A stretch of 64,000 bases of DNA, taken from assembly GCA_963070105.1 (NCBI GenBank), contig OY718807.1:4127001-4191000 (forward strand). The letters are read 5' to 3'. Numbering within the stretch: position 1 is the stretch's first letter; every line of letters starts with the position of its first letter. The position numbers and the translations under genes were made by a program. Positions 12,919-38,300 of this stretch are shown piece by piece. The DNA is from Litomosoides sigmodontis (lineage: Eukaryota > Nematoda > Chromadorea > Rhabditida > Onchocercidae). The notes beneath the pieces were generated by a model. It searched no databases, was not told the origin of the DNA, and saw only the letters and a program-made list of their open reading frames with translations.

Positions 12919-14153
12919 TTCTCATTTCATTCCAATAATGAATTTGAAGTTAGGTTCTTTTACATAGAAATGTAGGTAAGTAATGTCGCATTCTCCTTTT
13001 CATTTTTGACTTGTAGATACTCATAGTTGTTAAGCTCTATAACGACATTGTATTTGTTGTTTTCGTGTTTATTCCATTTTCTTTGCAATGTACAGAATGA
13101 AATACGTACGTTTACCAGTCGCTGTACCATATCAATGTTTACTGAATGATATGTACCATACTTTTATTTTACAATTTGCATACAACACATTGATGTGATA
13201 AGATGGTTCGGTAACTGTTATTTTGCACTTTTCTGAAAAAGGTGTGCTTGTCATGTTAGCAGGATAAAAAGTGTATTTTTTTTTTGATTTATTTCTTTTA
13301 TTAAAATTTGTTTATCTGTAATTCGGCATTGTCAGATTGGGATGTTCGGATATTGCATGAAACATTTTATTCCATATGAATTTCAAGAAACTGGCTTTTA
13401 GATTCAGAGATGAAAGAATTTTTTTGAAAGTTTCTTTTAAAATGGAGGCAAAGTGGCAAGTTGAAAGGATCGATTAATATGTAAGGACGAATTATTTGAG
13501 GTAAAATTATGACCACATTGAGTTGAAAGCTGTGATTATACTGCACAAAATGTCAGTTTTTCTTGTAAAATAGAGCTAATTGTATTATTAAATCCAGATA
13601 AGTTAGGCAGGAAAAGGAAGAAGAATTTACTGGAGGATAAGTAGTGCTTATTTATGGGCAAACATGACATACGAAGAAAATGAGGTTGTCAAAGTGATAT
13701 ATTAGCGTAGCTGTTGATGAGGCTAAAAGCTCAAGTCTTGTAATAATGAGTCTTTGGTATGTAAACACATTTTCTTTTTAGGTGTAGCATGAAGTATAAT
13801 TATTTTTTTTGGGAAAGGATTTGCCTCATAAATAATCGAACCGACAGAGTTTTTTCCTTCTGAGGTAAGCTACTGAAAGCTTTAAGGAATGAATTATACC
13901 TGCTATTACCGTTAAGTCTACTTGATATGCATTGAGTCTGCTTGACATCCATCCCACTTTTCTGGGCTATAAAAGCTCAATTTCATTGCTATTTATTATT
14001 CCGAATATATAAGCGTTAGTTGTTGAGGAGGTAAAGAAAAGCTGTCGAAAGCAAACACTTCAAATAAAACGCCTAGTTTGCTTCCTTAATTGTCAATTTT
14101 GCTTTCTTCTGGAGAATTTCTGAAGCATTCCCATCACCGGCAGCGTCATCAAT
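12919..14153. other. Intergenic, nothing assigned
   Basis: AT-rich, no long open frames and no repeats of note. It may hold a further 3' exon of the three-helix gene if the donor at 12901 is real, and the promoter of the SnoaL-like gene. Confidence 0.5.
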
Positions 14154-15702
14154 ATGAGTGGTATGTGGTAATATCATTTTGATTAGTTTCCCTTTTATGT
14201 TGTACAATGAACTTCTTTCGTGATGTACCGCTCAGTTCTATTATTCTCAACAATCTGAACCCGGGTAATGGAATTTTTTATTTGCTCTTCCTACTGGCAT
14301 ACGTCCTTTGCAATTTTTGAACTGTTCAACTCAGAAATATGTTATACTTATTAGTTTTATTTTAATTTAAATAATTATCTACGGTTATCACTTATTTTCA
14401 GTTCTTAGTAATGTCTCTCAAATCTTTTCAAACTTAACAAAATTAGGAGTTTCAATTGAATTAATAAACACTGAGCTTCTTTATTACACTAATATTGGAT
14501 ATGGCAATTACCCTTTGAACTAAGTTTTGTTCAGAACTGAATCAGCAGAGGTAGTTAGAGTGAGAAATCGAATCAGTGACTGATTAGTGAAAATGAACTG
14601 TAGTGTTTCTTGCAATTTTCTTATAATCTCATAAGATTTTTAATTTATAATAGTCTGGTTCAAGTACCTGCCACATATTTTAGCCTTAACAATCAAGCAA
14701 ATTAAGGATCTAAAATTTGAGGGGTTTTTATAGATGAAATTTCAATGAAATAAATAGGAGAAGTGAAATTTTGGCTCGGGCATGATTAGTATTATAAATT
14801 ATGTAGAGAACTTCATCTTTTTTATATCCACAAATTAACGCAAAAACTTCCTTAAATTTTAGTCCTATTCCAAGAAATCAAGTCGCGTCAAGCAGAATTC
14901 ATGAAAGCATTCAATTCAGGCGATGCAGCAGGTGTTGCTGGATTGTATGACCCTGAAGGTTATTTCATGCCCAACGGCATTGAGCCGGTTAAGGGACGAG
15001 CAGGTACTTTTATTTGACCAAAACGTCTGAAAGTTAGAATTGTCTGAGAAAGCTTTCTGATTAACTGAGCAAATTCTACTGACTGTTGGAGGTTGTTTCC
15101 ATTTTTTTAGTGGGTCAGTGGCGGGTTCTGGAATATCGTTAAAGAATTGAGAAATGTTGCTGGCAGTGGCGAAATCTTTTGAGCAGAATTATGTGATCAA
15201 ATTTTATTTCATTCACATTCTATATTTCAGGAATTGAGCTGTACTACAAGCAGGATATGTCAGAAGGTGTTAAAAGTTGTCAGGTAGATTTTTTAATTTA
15301 TGCCTTGGGCAGACTTACGAATTTTTAAGTCAGTTCAGAAAATTTTTGGATTTGAAATGTAAAAGAAGTAATTTTATCGTCCACAAAGATAAAATTTGAA
15401 AACCATATGCGGATAAAAAATTCTAAAAAAGTTGGCTGAGTTTTAAAATAACAAATCTCAAAATAACGTTGCATGAATGTCATGTTCATGGGAATATGTG
15501 AATATAGATTCTACATCATTTTCAGATTATAACGGAAGAAGTAAATGGTAGTGGTGATTGGGCATTTGAACGTGGCAGTTATCATCTAAATGGTACACGT
15601 GGGCAAGAATCGGGTGCCTACTTGCAAATCTGGAAGAAAGTGGACGGAAAATGGCTTATCCATAATGACTGCTTCAATGTTATTAAACCAGCAAAGAAAT
15701 AA
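14154..15702 (+). CDS. SnoaL/DUF4440-type cone-fold protein
   Basis: Four exons (14154..14160, 14863..15003, 15231..15283, 15526..15702) give 125 residues. The first exon holds only ATG AGT G, and every junction keeps phase with canonical GT-AG introns. The sequence has the features of the SnoaL-like / DUF4440 family in the NTF2 superfamily. An N-terminal helix contains AEFMKAFNSGDAAGVAGLYD. A strand with YFMPNG and a helix with GIELYYKQ follow, and the C-terminal strands contain GAYLQIWKKVDGKWLIHND. Members are small dimeric proteins, some enzymes and some binding modules. In nematodes they are generally uncharacterised, so no substrate is proposed. There is no signal peptide, so it is probably cytosolic. 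The tiny first exon makes the start slightly uncertain. Confidence 0.85.
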
Positions 15703-15722
15703 TTATAAGTTTGATAAATTTA

Positions 15723-15728
15723 AATAAA
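15723..15728 (+). promoter_or_regulatory. Polyadenylation signal AATAAA
   Basis: AATAAA begins 21 bases after the stop of the SnoaL-like gene, a fitting position for a short nematode 3' UTR. Confidence 0.6.
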
Positions 15729-18451
15729 TGATATTTTCTATGTCAACACAAATAATTTCTTTGCTTATTTAACAAATATTTTATTAATGAATTTATAAAT
15801 TCCACAGCAATGTTATCATGCTGTATTTTCTAATATTATCGATTACAGTAAGCATTCCTTCAGATCAATGAATAAAATGTTCTGTTTTATCTGTTATACA
15901 CTGCTTATGCACTGATCAACATTCACTGATTGTCACGTCTTTTTTCATTTGTGATAACGAGAACAGTTGTAAACCGAAGATTGGTAACCGTTATTGTAAG
16001 CTGTGCAGGGTATTTAAAGTTTCACAGATCTGATTGAATATTCTATGAAATTTTGAGCATATCTTTGAGTTTGTCAAAAATAGAATCCAGTGGCTAATAA
16101 CTAGTCTTTGTTTTAACTAATAATATTTCAGAGTGATAAATAAAGCAAAGAAAAAACTAAATTTCTTCTAACGAAGAGACGTACAGCATTTCAAAACTAT
16201 AAACTCATCTAATCTTTGAGCTAAAACTATCATATTTAACTTTTATGCAACTTATTCGATATCAGGCATCCTTACTGAATGAAACGAATGGAAGACATGT
16301 TCCAACAAACGCTGGAACCACGTTTGCGCTCTAATCGTATGCTAAGTGCAATGGTTCAGTTGTTGCCGAATGCCAGCTGTTGGCTTCAATTCCCTCAGAG
16401 ATTACCGCAGATCGCCAAATTTCGTCAAACAGCAGGAATATTTTGATTTCAATTTTAATACTTCCTCATTGTTAGATGACGTAAAACCCTATTTGCAGAT
16501 CATACATTAAGCCATACATCTCCTCTTCCACAGCCCAACGATATGCATGGATGATGAAGCATTCCACACTTTTCCGCAGTTATATCGAATATTTATAAAA
16601 AATTAGTAAAGAAATTATTTGGAAGAAAGTTGAAAATGCAATATAGTTTGTATAAAATTACAGAATGCATAATTACTCATTAATTTCTGAGTGGTGATGT
16701 TTTTGATATTTTTATTTCAAAAGGATTGAAGTGAAATAACCAAAATTAAATAACATTGAATTTAAAAATTTCAAAGAGCTTTTATAAATTTAGTTAAATT
16801 TTGATTTTTTGAAAAAAGTGTTTTTGTGTTATCTTAGAGCGACAGATTTTTCAAATTGATAGGTTCTTTTCCGAAAGAGTTCATTTAAATTTTAATTTGT
16901 TTTTTATCTTACATAATTACCATTGATTTTGCAAAATAATAAATGAGTGTTTGGTTGGAAAAGCAATTCAAAATGTCGAATAAAATCAAATTTTTGTGTG
17001 ATTTCACTTCATATACCATTTAAGGAAGAAAAAACATAATTGATTTTTTTCCAATAATACTGAAAAAAAAGAAGGCATAGCTATAAGAAATAACAACAGC
17101 AGTGAAATACCAGTACTGAAAGCAATTATATTTAGAGTGATAAAAGTAACAGTGGTTTGAATTCGAAAAAAGATTGCATATATTTATAAATAAAAATTCA
17201 AAAATTCGACTCTAGCTAAGTTTGACCCGAGAGAGAGAAAGAGAGAGAGAGAGAGCGAGAGAGAGAGGATACAATTTGCTTCATCTTATCTTTCCATGAG
17301 TCGTCACTAAAGCTGAAGAAAGTCGAAGAGATTTTCAACTGTCAACAAAACAGTAAAAAAAAAGGCTGCTGTAAGAGCACAGACAGTATTAGTTATGCAA
17401 AATAAACAACAACAAATAATTAACAGTAATGTGGCCGTGTGCTGGAATGTATGCAGTATGCAGGAACAGTATTGGTAGTGCATGAGTTGAGGCGATCCGG
17501 AAGGACAAGGTATATTACAAAGCTATAAAACTTTCCATTCATTGAATATGAAATTATAGGAAGAGAAGAGAAGAAAGGAAAAAAAAGTTCCTAAATGCTT
17601 TAAGATATGTATTTATTTATATATTGATATTTTTATAGGTAATAAACAAAGCATAATTGCACATGTTATTTGAACTTCTTCATTTTTTTAAAACGATTAA
17701 GCATTTTTTCACAGAAAAAAACTGCAACATGTTATTTTAATTTTTGCAAGTATAAAGAAAAATTTCGTAGATTGAAAGCAATGCAAATATGAAAAAAAAA
17801 AATCAGAAAAAGAGAAGCAATAAAATCCCACCAATTGAAATACGACTGAACGAGATATTCAGAAATGAAATAAAGTTATATTTAAATGAAATAAAATGCT
17901 AATAGCCTGATGAATTTACTAGACAAAGCCTTTAACGGCCCGTACTTGAACTGATTTGAAGTAGAATTGAGTGGAATACAAATTGGTTAATAAAAATTTT
18001 AATTGGGAAAAAAAACTGAATGAACTAGGGTGAGATGGAATGGGTTGAGTTAATTGCTGCTTCTTCTATAATTTGTGGACTTTCCTTGATCGATCATATC
18101 CATAGCGGCTCCCTGTTGATTTACTGCGGAAGTGCCGCACCCGAGTTTCCTGACGAGATCAGTTGCGCTTTGTCAGGTTGACGAAGAGAGCGTTACATGC
18201 TTTTGAATAAGTCTATTCGTATTTGTAGAAATTAACCACATTGGCTAGACAAAATTATGAAAGTGGCGGGAAAAAAACAGCTTAAACTCAGTATCTAAAC
18301 TTTCAACTCTACAATTTTTCACTTTCTAAAATATGAAAATAACATTTTCCGATAAATTCTATGAGAATTTCGATGGGGAAATGATAATTTATAGGGAGTG
18401 ACTGTGGAAGAGTAAGACGAGACAATTGCGCACATTTAATTCACTTTTTAA
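15729..18451. other. Intergenic with two locally GC-richer islands
   Basis: Mostly AT-rich. Two islands stand out: 16260-16580, open in several frames on both strands, and 18080-18200. A GA tract lies at 17229-17268. None of these could be tied to a complete gene. The second island may belong to the 3' UTR of nhr-25. Confidence 0.4.
17229..17268. repeat. GA microsatellite, imperfect
   Basis: Run of GA/GAGA units with one AAA and one GCGA interruption. Confidence 0.8.
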
Positions 18452-29502
<11,051 letters not shown>

Positions 29503-29871
29503 GCCTCCTTTGCAATTAACAGAGAAGTAGGAAGAGGAAGGGAAGGGGGGAGGTGCGGAGGTGCGCTCAGATGGGGCGGTAATGCAACTCGGAGCGCATC
29601 GTATTGGCGAACAGGGCTGTGACGGTTGTAAGTCGCCCTGGGACAACAGCAACCATCGAGCAGTAACACTTTCAAACACACCGAGAATCCCCCTATCATC
29701 CTATCCCCCATCCACTCGGGGATCGGAATTGCAGGGAGAAGGAAAGTCACGCAAGCGTGGGCCGATCTGTGACCAGCGATCACCACCTCAACCAGAAAAT
29801 TTCAACACACACTGCTGCTTCAGCCGTTGGCGGCTTTTACTGATAGAGAGGTAAATGGATAGCTGAATAAA

Positions 29872-29938
29872 TGGATGGACGGACGGACGGACGGACGGAT
29901 GGATGGGTGGATGGATGGTGGATGGATGGGTGGTTAGT
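29872..29938. repeat. GGAC/GGAT tetranucleotide repeat
   Basis: Tandem GGAC units grade into GGAT and GGTGGAT units. Confidence 0.8.
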
Positions 29939-31999
29939 GAAAGAAAAGGAAAGGAAGAGGAAGAAGTAATGATAGTAATAAACTCGTCGGAGAATTGCGT
30001 GGGTTGGGAAAAGATGAAAAAGAGTGGTGGGCTGCTCTCGCTTGTGGTAGTGAACTGTCACTGTCACCGTGTCCCAAATATCGCGGGGTCAAGGCCTTCC
30101 TTCCTCGTTTCCTACCTGAAGAAGAAGAAGGCGAGGAGGACAGTACTGACGGCGACAACAATGACGACAAAATGTGAATGACAATCCTCCTATCCTAGCG
30201 TTCTCGAACAGAGCAGATTCATGGCCTTCAGCAACGACAATCTCAAATTCTTGTTGTCAAATGGAAAAAAGTTCTTGCGAGAAACACGCAGCAATGCTTG
30301 CACCTCACATTTTCCACCACACCTCTTGACAGGTCAAACTTTTACGGATTAAATTTGGTAAAAATGATTGAACATCACGGAAAGATATGGGTGAAGGCCT
30401 TTTAAAAGTGAAAAAGTGTCACGTAAAGATGTGGGCCCTGATTGGACTGTGAAGTTTTCGACCTAAATGGGTGGGATCATCCGTTGCATAACGGAAAGAG
30501 AGGGTAGGTAAATCGGGTTCGGGTCGAGGTTGGAATGGAGGGCAAACCTTCGACCTCGAAAGGATGAGCGAATAGGTAGGCAAAGCTACACGTATCTGCA
30601 TATATCGAGGCCAAGGTTTCACTAACCTTCACAACTACCGTCCGAATTTCCTTTTTCCGGCCTTCAGTTCACTCATTGCACCATCAGCAACTCGACGATA
30701 TCAACTCATTTTCTTTCCTGCAGCATCACTGAAAATCTCTTATCACTTCAAACATTTCCTTGCTAATCTAATCTTCCGCGAACTTCCATTTCTCCAAAAA
30801 TGACCCATTGCAATTTCAACAGAAATTATCAGCCTTCATGACTGAAACTGTGCAATTGGAAAATTGTGGAAATCTGTTAGTCTCAACTTGTCATATCCGT
30901 ACGAAATATTCATATTGCTCGTTGTAACCTTCTCATCTTCCATCGCAAATTCACCAGTTTGTCCGAAATTTCAAGCATACTTCGTGGAGTTGACTTCCAT
31001 TAATTTTGAAATATCAATTAGATAGATAAGTAGTAACTCGTGCATTACTATCACTCTTCTATGCCATAAAAGCTACATGAATTGCAGAGATTGTTAAGCA
31101 TGAAAGCATTGATGAGATTTTCTTCCGCCTAATACTTTCGGATATTTGTATCTTTTTGGTTAAGCTGTCATCGTTCCGCCTTACTTTAGCATTTTACTAA
31201 AAGTTCATTAGCCATTGATTATCGAAAATGGTTTAAGTTTTGCAAAAGCCAACTAAAAGCCATATAATTGTCACATCGATTTTTTCCTCGCACATATTTG
31301 GAATAATTCTAAAAATTAATTTGAATCACTTTAAAATTCAGCTTCCAGACTGGTCACATGATGTCTTTATCAAAAATCCAGCTCTATCCCATTTCTCCAA
31401 CTGTAGGCTATTAATTTCAAGAGTTAAAATAATAAAAATTAAAATGTTTGAGCAACATAAAAGAGACGTTATAGAGCCCTTTTTTACAGTTACAATTGCT
31501 ACTAAGCATTCACGTTTTGCTACGTGAAATGACTAATCCACTTACCTGCAAATGTGAATATGGCAGGTAAATAGAAGACAACGGTAAAAAAAAATATAGA
31601 CGACTTATCGTTGACTTTCAACTTATCGTTCTCGTAAAAAGCGTAAAAAGTAGTTCATCAACCAATCTCTTTCACTGCGCTTCCTTCCTTGACCTTTCCT
31701 GTAGGAGAATTTATCTCACTTATTACTGTGTGTACTCAGAACGGGTTGATTTTTTCAATTTTTACTGACAAAAAATTTTCCCCAAAAACAGTAGGAAATA
31801 TGAGTAGTTGCTATGACATCATCTTTAAAACGAATTAATCATTTATAATTTGAAATATTCAAAATTCATGCATTTTATTTTCAACAGAATTTTCAATGAA
31901 ATAGAAGTGAAGAAAGAGTAGCCGCAAAATTTTTATCATATTATTTCATTCCTTCATCGGTCAGAATGAATCTCGGATTGCGTAAGTTTTGTGCAAAGA

Positions 32000-32064
32000 G
32001 AAAGGGAGAGAGAGAGTGAGGGTGAGAGAGAGATGGAAAGAAAAAAAGAAGAGAGGGAGAGATG
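32000..32064. repeat. GA-rich simple repeat
   Basis: Interrupted GA/GGGA units. Confidence 0.7.
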
Positions 32065-33103
32065 GCAAGATTGATAGCGTTGATAAAGGTATTCTGTCAA
32101 GTCATTTCCTACAAAAACTTTTATTCATTAAGCAAAATCAATATATTTCCAAGTGAGTAGTAGAAATTTTTTTAATTTTTATTATTCAAACGGAAATTTT
32201 CAATGTTAGAAAAACGAGGAATGGAAGTTTAAGATCGTTTGCGTCCTTTTTCTTTGTTAAGAAAAATCTTTTAAATGACACAGTTAGAAGACAGTTAAGT
32301 GGATGGATTAGGATGATATATTAGCATTAATTATATTCCCCTTTCCTGGAATGACGAATCAGAGGCTTAGCGATCAATCCAAGGCAGTTGTTGACATTCA
32401 AAAAGTAATTTAAAGAAATATAAAGTTAAATACAAGAAAAAACTTCTTCTTAAGCTAGCTTTCTAATTGCTACTAATTTAATTTTAGTTAAATTTTCAAA
32501 TTGCACTATGTAAATGGGAAGTTATATAACTCACCCCTTTTTTGTCAGTTCAGTTTTTTTGCAATAAATAGTTAGTTGTTGGCCTGTTATCGTCTTAGGA
32601 TCAAATATGATCCATTTCTGAAATTGCGCAATCGCTGTTACCAAACTTCAATCATGCGTCCATTACTTTCGTCTTAAGCGCCTTCGTTTATTCATTTACA
32701 TTTAAAAGCATTTTTTTTTTGTTTTACTTATCGCATGTTAAAATAAAAGAAATCACTTCTAAATTCCTAACAATCAAATCTAACTCGAATTCAAAGTAAT
32801 TTTAACGTATGAAATTTGTGCCAAATTTTAAATACGTCTGAATAAAAATGAACTTATGCTAATTTTTAATTATTGACATTTCATAAAGTGAAGTAGCAAA
32901 CGAATTATTAATTCTTTTAGAAATTCGCCAACTGCAGTAATTTCTAAAAAATTATAATTTGAATTGGCTTAGTCGGCGAACGCAAGAATGTGAATGAATC
33001 GAAGAGCACGGTACGGTAATTTCCCGCTGCTTCATAAGTTCATATTATAAGTCGACGAACCTATAAGAAGTCCACTACAAGTCCATTGACCGTTGAATTT
33101 CAC

Positions 33104-34300
33104 ATGTCCTGCTCTTTCTTCACTTTCTTTCACGTTGCCGTCATTTTGCTTGCTGTGATAGCAATGCCTTTGCATACATTTTCAATGCGATGGATTATAC
33201 TATCAATCATAAATATTTGCTTGCATGTGCTGATGCTAATTATATACTTCCACGCAGGTATGGATGCCCTCTCTCTCCTTTTTTTTCAGTTAATTTCATT
33301 AATTCGAAGGAGCAATTGTGACGATCAGACGAAGGCTTACATAAATGTTAATTTCTAAGGCATTTTTTGCTATTACAAAAAAAAAAAAACAATCGATCAT
33401 TCAGCGCATAATAGTTTTTGCTTAATTTGCATATTTAAATTAACTGTTCTAAATTAGTTATCAACATTAATGATTATTGATTCCGCTCCATGTGATCTTT
33501 TATGTTCCATGTGAACTTTATATCCTTTATCGCTTCAATTAAAGATAAAGAAAGAATAATTAGGGTAATTAGCTATGAATGAAAAAATTGCAGCAAACTT
33601 AGTACGCATTAAATTTAAGCGAAATATCAAGGAGAACAAATTACTAAAAAGAATTTTTGTGAGGAAAATTTTAGTGAATTTTAGGTTGCGTTTGAAAGCA
33701 AAAAAAAAAATTGATAACTTTGGAACGTGTAAATTGTGGCTTTTTTTCGAGTGTACGCTTACTTATAATTGTTAGTGAAAGTGAAATTATTTATAGTTCG
33801 AACTTTCATCACCATTGGCTCTTTCATTTGGCATCGAAGAAAGTCTATTTTTGCTGCATTTCCGAAATTGACATTTTAAACTCATTCGAAAACATCAGGA
33901 ATTATCAGTGATATAATATCAGTAATTGCAAGCAAAAAGAAGTTACAAATATTAAAATCTAATTTTTTGTGTGTTAGTTTTGAAATATGCAAATTTAAGA
34001 ATTAGTTAATAAGGATTTTCAAAATTCTTTTAACTATGCAAGTTAATGGCAAGGAAATGTGCGTTTAAAAAAGTAAAAATAGTTATAATTAATAAGTTTG
34101 CTTGTTGAGGAATTATTTCAAACCACTACTACTTTGGCTAGCTATCAGTGCAGGCTTTTTTCTGCCTTTAAGGCGGCGCAATGAAGTGGATCTTACGAAG
34201 CTGCCGTAGTGGCATTATTTTTATAGCATTGAAAAAAGATAAGCTTCCATAATTTCTAGCTGTTTTTTCAATTTCAGAGGAACCTTTAGTCTTAAGTTGA
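33104..34300 (+). CDS. Possible two-helix micropeptide gene
   Basis: ATG at 33104 opens 51 codons of strongly hydrophobic sequence with two helices, ending at a good donor CACGCAG/gtatgg at 33257. A T-rich acceptor at 34277 would add EEPLVLS and a stop, giving about 58 residues in phase. Without splicing the frame runs to 33358. There is no family match and the intron would be about 1 kb, so this could be chance. Confidence 0.22.
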
Positions 34301-35378
34301 GCAACTGCCGCTGGACATGCGCTGCTGGTTTTCTCAGATTAGTGAAGATTATTAATGAGTAGGCTCACTTGCAATTTCAATTGTTGAAAAATGCTAGAAC
34401 AATTTATTGCGTTTCGCTCTAACGAAAGGGAATGCAATAGAGTTACTTATAAATGGGATAAAGTTCAAAAGTGAATTATTTGTTCCAATAGAAAATTAAT
34501 TTCTTGGATGATAAAACAATAAAAAATACCTTCACTGCTTGTGCTCTTTTCAATGATTTTATATTTTGTTATATTAAACGTTAACTAATTGATCGCTGTT
34601 GTATCAGTTATAAGCATTGTTCATAAATTAGCATTTAAGAGGTTTGAAAAATTTATGCAATTCTTAGATTTCCCCTGAAGTAAAAAAATTGTCTTAATCG
34701 ACCTGCTACAATGATACTTACAAATGACGTAATGTGTAAACGTTGACTGTTGCAAACGTTTGAGTCACGTAATCTACAAGAAGAACTGATTTATAGTAGT
34801 ACCTATCTGAATGCAAAATTCATAATGTAAAAGTGAAGTGGTATCATCCCGCCGACCGGATGTACTGCTCATAAATATTTACGAGTATATTAACATTTCA
34901 AATTATTGCCGTAGAGGAAGGTCAGAGTTCTTTGATGGAACGCATTTGTTCGCTAACGAATATTTCTAGCACAAGTTTTTTATGAACACAAATAAATAGG
35001 CTAATTAGTATAAAAATTAACTCATGAGCTCAGCACCTTAACAACAGGCACAGCACCAACTGAAGCAGTAACTTGAAGTAAACTAAGATTAAATGGTATA
35101 GCTATTAGCAATAAATCTGCACATCAGCTAACAGTGCCTAGCATTCATTGATGGCAAAGTACTGATAGGAGCAATTTAGAGACATAATTAACGAAATTGA
35201 TAAAATGTTAGACGAGAAATATCTCATAGTGTAACTTATCATTTTTAATCTTTCTGAGCAATTTTCAATTCTTTTTTTGTTATCACTTAATTTGAAAAAG
35301 TACTGTTTGGGCTGTAAAATCTTAAATTTTAATAAAAATATCATATGGAAATTGCATTTGATTTGCTTAATAAGGAAT
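34301..35378. other. Intergenic, nothing assigned
   Basis: AT-rich region 3' of the IgGFc-binding-like gene. No exon or repeat of note seen. Confidence 0.5.
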
Positions 35379-38300
35379 TTAGCACCACCTGCCATTCAAT
35401 GGATAAAACATGGAAATAAGCGAAATAGAGAAAGCTAATTCAGTGATCATGGAAATGGATGAAGAGGCAGTACTTGCTCGAAATATTTTACTCCATGAAG
35501 TTTTGGATCTATTGCAACGGCTGTACGGTTTTCTTGATGTACTGTAGTTTACTGTAGTCTTTGTTACTGATGTAGTTGTTGTTCTTTGTTGCAACGTCGT
35601 TGTTGTTTCACTTGAATACGTCATAGAAGAAGCTGAAAAATAGTCCGTCTAATTTTTAGCATCAAACGATGAGCAAATGCAACATATTAGCAACTCACTT
35701 GTGGTGTAATCCATCTTGACAACTTCTCGACCTGCAAATAAAATAATTAAAAGTGATGAGAGGAAAAAATGTCTTGAAAAATTTAATTTTCTCTTAATAA
35801 TAATACAAAAGCAAATAATGAACATTTACTGTTGAAAGCAGGAAGAAATCCGTAAGCACTCTTGTTTGTCCGACCGGTGATAAAGATCATGTAGAGACCA
35901 TCGGAATAGAAGAAGTGGAAACCGGAGGATACCGTACCGGATGCATAATACAATGAGCTATTTTCGAATGGTAGAGCAGCAAATGATAAGCTAATTTCGC
36001 CATCAAAAAGGGAATTCGACATTGCTTTGTAATCTGCTATCACCTACAAGGAATAAATATATCATTATCAATTGGTTGCGTGGACGACGAGAGAAAGGTC
36101 ACGCTATCCCAACGTATATTGCGTTCGTTTTGCATAGCATCACACAAGAGGAAACTTTGACAATTGTTCCAAGCGACAGTAAAATGCTGCAATAATGCTT
36201 ATTTTTTTCAAACTGTAATATGTCGAAGGAGCAGCTTACAATGACTTGATTGCTGTCGCCGGGTACGATAATTGGAATCATACCGGAAATGAACTGTGAA
36301 ACGGATGGTACTTCATGCAAATATCCACCTTCTTCATAACCCGATGCTCCAACATTGTAACCACCGTAACGAATGATATTTAACATTGTCCTGAAAATGC
36401 AAATTTCTTCACACTCAACAAATTGATAGCATTTTTCATTTTTCCTTCAAAACTTCAAAGCGAATATTATATGAATACGAGTGATTTATATCGTCCAAAT
36501 ACGGATAGACTCGTACGCAGTGCTTATAACAGCCGTGTTCCCGTATTCATCAAGGATCACCGGATTGGTTGTTTGAACGAAAGTGGATACCAAATGTTTC
36601 GTCTTGACAACTTTATTCGAACCATGAATTGAAATTTCCGACGATTCGCATTCAGTAGATGGTGGTGTTAGCAAGTGATATTTCCCAGTAACCAGTGGTG
36701 CCACATGAATATCTTTCCTCAATAACTCATTGCAACCTGTAAAAAAAATCATTCAGTGATCAAGTTATAACTTGATAAAAACAAGTTGCGCAAATTACGT
36801 GCATCTAATTTTTACGCTCTATTGCAGTAATTTTTGTTCAAAAATGAAATTTTAAACAAATTGAAAATTTTATTTTTTTTTAATAAGTTAATGTTAAATG
36901 CTAACAAACTTGTCGTTGGCATTGAGCTTGGCATAAAGCAGCCAAAATCAAATATATTCGATCCTTTCAATGTTGGTAGTCCACGTATTGCTGCAACAAT
37001 AACGAACGTGACGTTGCTATGTGCCCAAAGTGTAACGCTTTCGCCTGAGGTACTGAATACCAGCATCGTGTCCACCTGCAACATCATGAGAAGGCTAAAT
37101 TACAGAGAAGTTAATACTAGTGCATACCAACAAGAATGTGAATGAGTTATTCCGAATATTTAAGATTGCCGACTGGTAGAAAAAGAAGAGAGAGGTGGTG
37201 GACAAACTTTTGCGGTGTATTTGCAGGATGACGAGAGTGCTTGACGAATTAAATTAATTGTAATGTATTGATAAGGCGCAGCTTTCGCTGGCAGAAAATA
37301 AATAGTTGTTGAGCCGGACAACGATGATGGCGGAAGCGCAAATGCGTAGTTATTTCCGGCCATCGAAACTGGCAGTACTGCAAATGTTGCAGCATTTTCA
37401 ACAGTACTCCAAGCATTACTAGCTGAACACGCATTTTAAGACACGGAAAACAGAGAAGATCACATTTTGAAAAGTACTCTAAGTGTGAAGGCAAACTATG
37501 CTATTTCGACTGATTCGCTAAAATTTTCAATTTAATTTTTTAGGGAGGCATAGATGAGATAATAAGGAAAATACCGAGGAAGCTGTCTTGTGCACCACAA
37601 ACATCAACACTATGCGCTATAAGAGTGATTGAAATTGTGGAGTGAACAACAATTCGAGCATCCAAATATGAGCGCAAACCGTTGACGATGCCATCCAAAA
37701 TTACCGACTCGTGAAAGGTAAACTGAAAAGCTGAATTGGTGCTGAAGAATGCTGCGGAAAACACGCAAGAGCACATTAAAAACATACGCAATTGCCGTTT
37801 TGAACGTTTTTTTCTCACTTACGAACTCTCTTTGTTTCTGTCCACCTTAATGCTTACTTTAATTGCAAAACGTAGTTGTTGAAATGTTTGCTTTGAATAT
37901 TGCGACGCTGTAAAATGTCGCAGCATAAGGCGGTCAAATGAGCGTGAAAAGAGAAGGAAGCAGGAAGTTGGAAAGAGCGTGACAAAGTAAAGCACAAGCT
38001 AGCACAACACAATGCTAATATGATAATTTGCCGGATGAGGAAGGAAGTACCAGGTATCTGCTAAGTACTTTGACAGCTAAGGTTGTCGTACGTCGCACCA
38101 CTGAGGCCTTCTCGTTAGCCGTACCAGCGGTGCTATCAAATTCTGGATAATCGATGGTGACGTCAGCATGCTGCGTTGTGTTCGGATTAATAATGCTCAG
38201 TGTGGCCTTCACTCCCCTCGATCCACTATTATTTGGTGGATAGACAAAAATAAATTCGCGTCCATACGTATCTATTTCATTAGCGCAAACAATCTTAAGA

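Larger units (their letters stand above)
29503..33103. other. Upstream region of nhr-25, repeat-bearing
   Basis: The first 1.2 kb is GC-richer than the window and is the likely promoter and 5' UTR region of nhr-25. It contains a GGAC/GGAT tetranucleotide tract (29872-29938). Further on are AT-rich sequence and GA tracts near 32000-32064. No exon could be assembled. Confidence 0.5.

Noticed and set aside
14645..14700. GGTTCAAGTACC, reminiscent of a tRNA B box
   Set aside because: No A box at the right spacing and no cloverleaf; it lies in an intron of the SnoaL-like gene.
29561..30181. Several overlapping frames on both strands upstream of nhr-25
   Set aside because: GC-richer, repeat-laden promoter/5' region. 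Mutually incompatible frames and no splice support.
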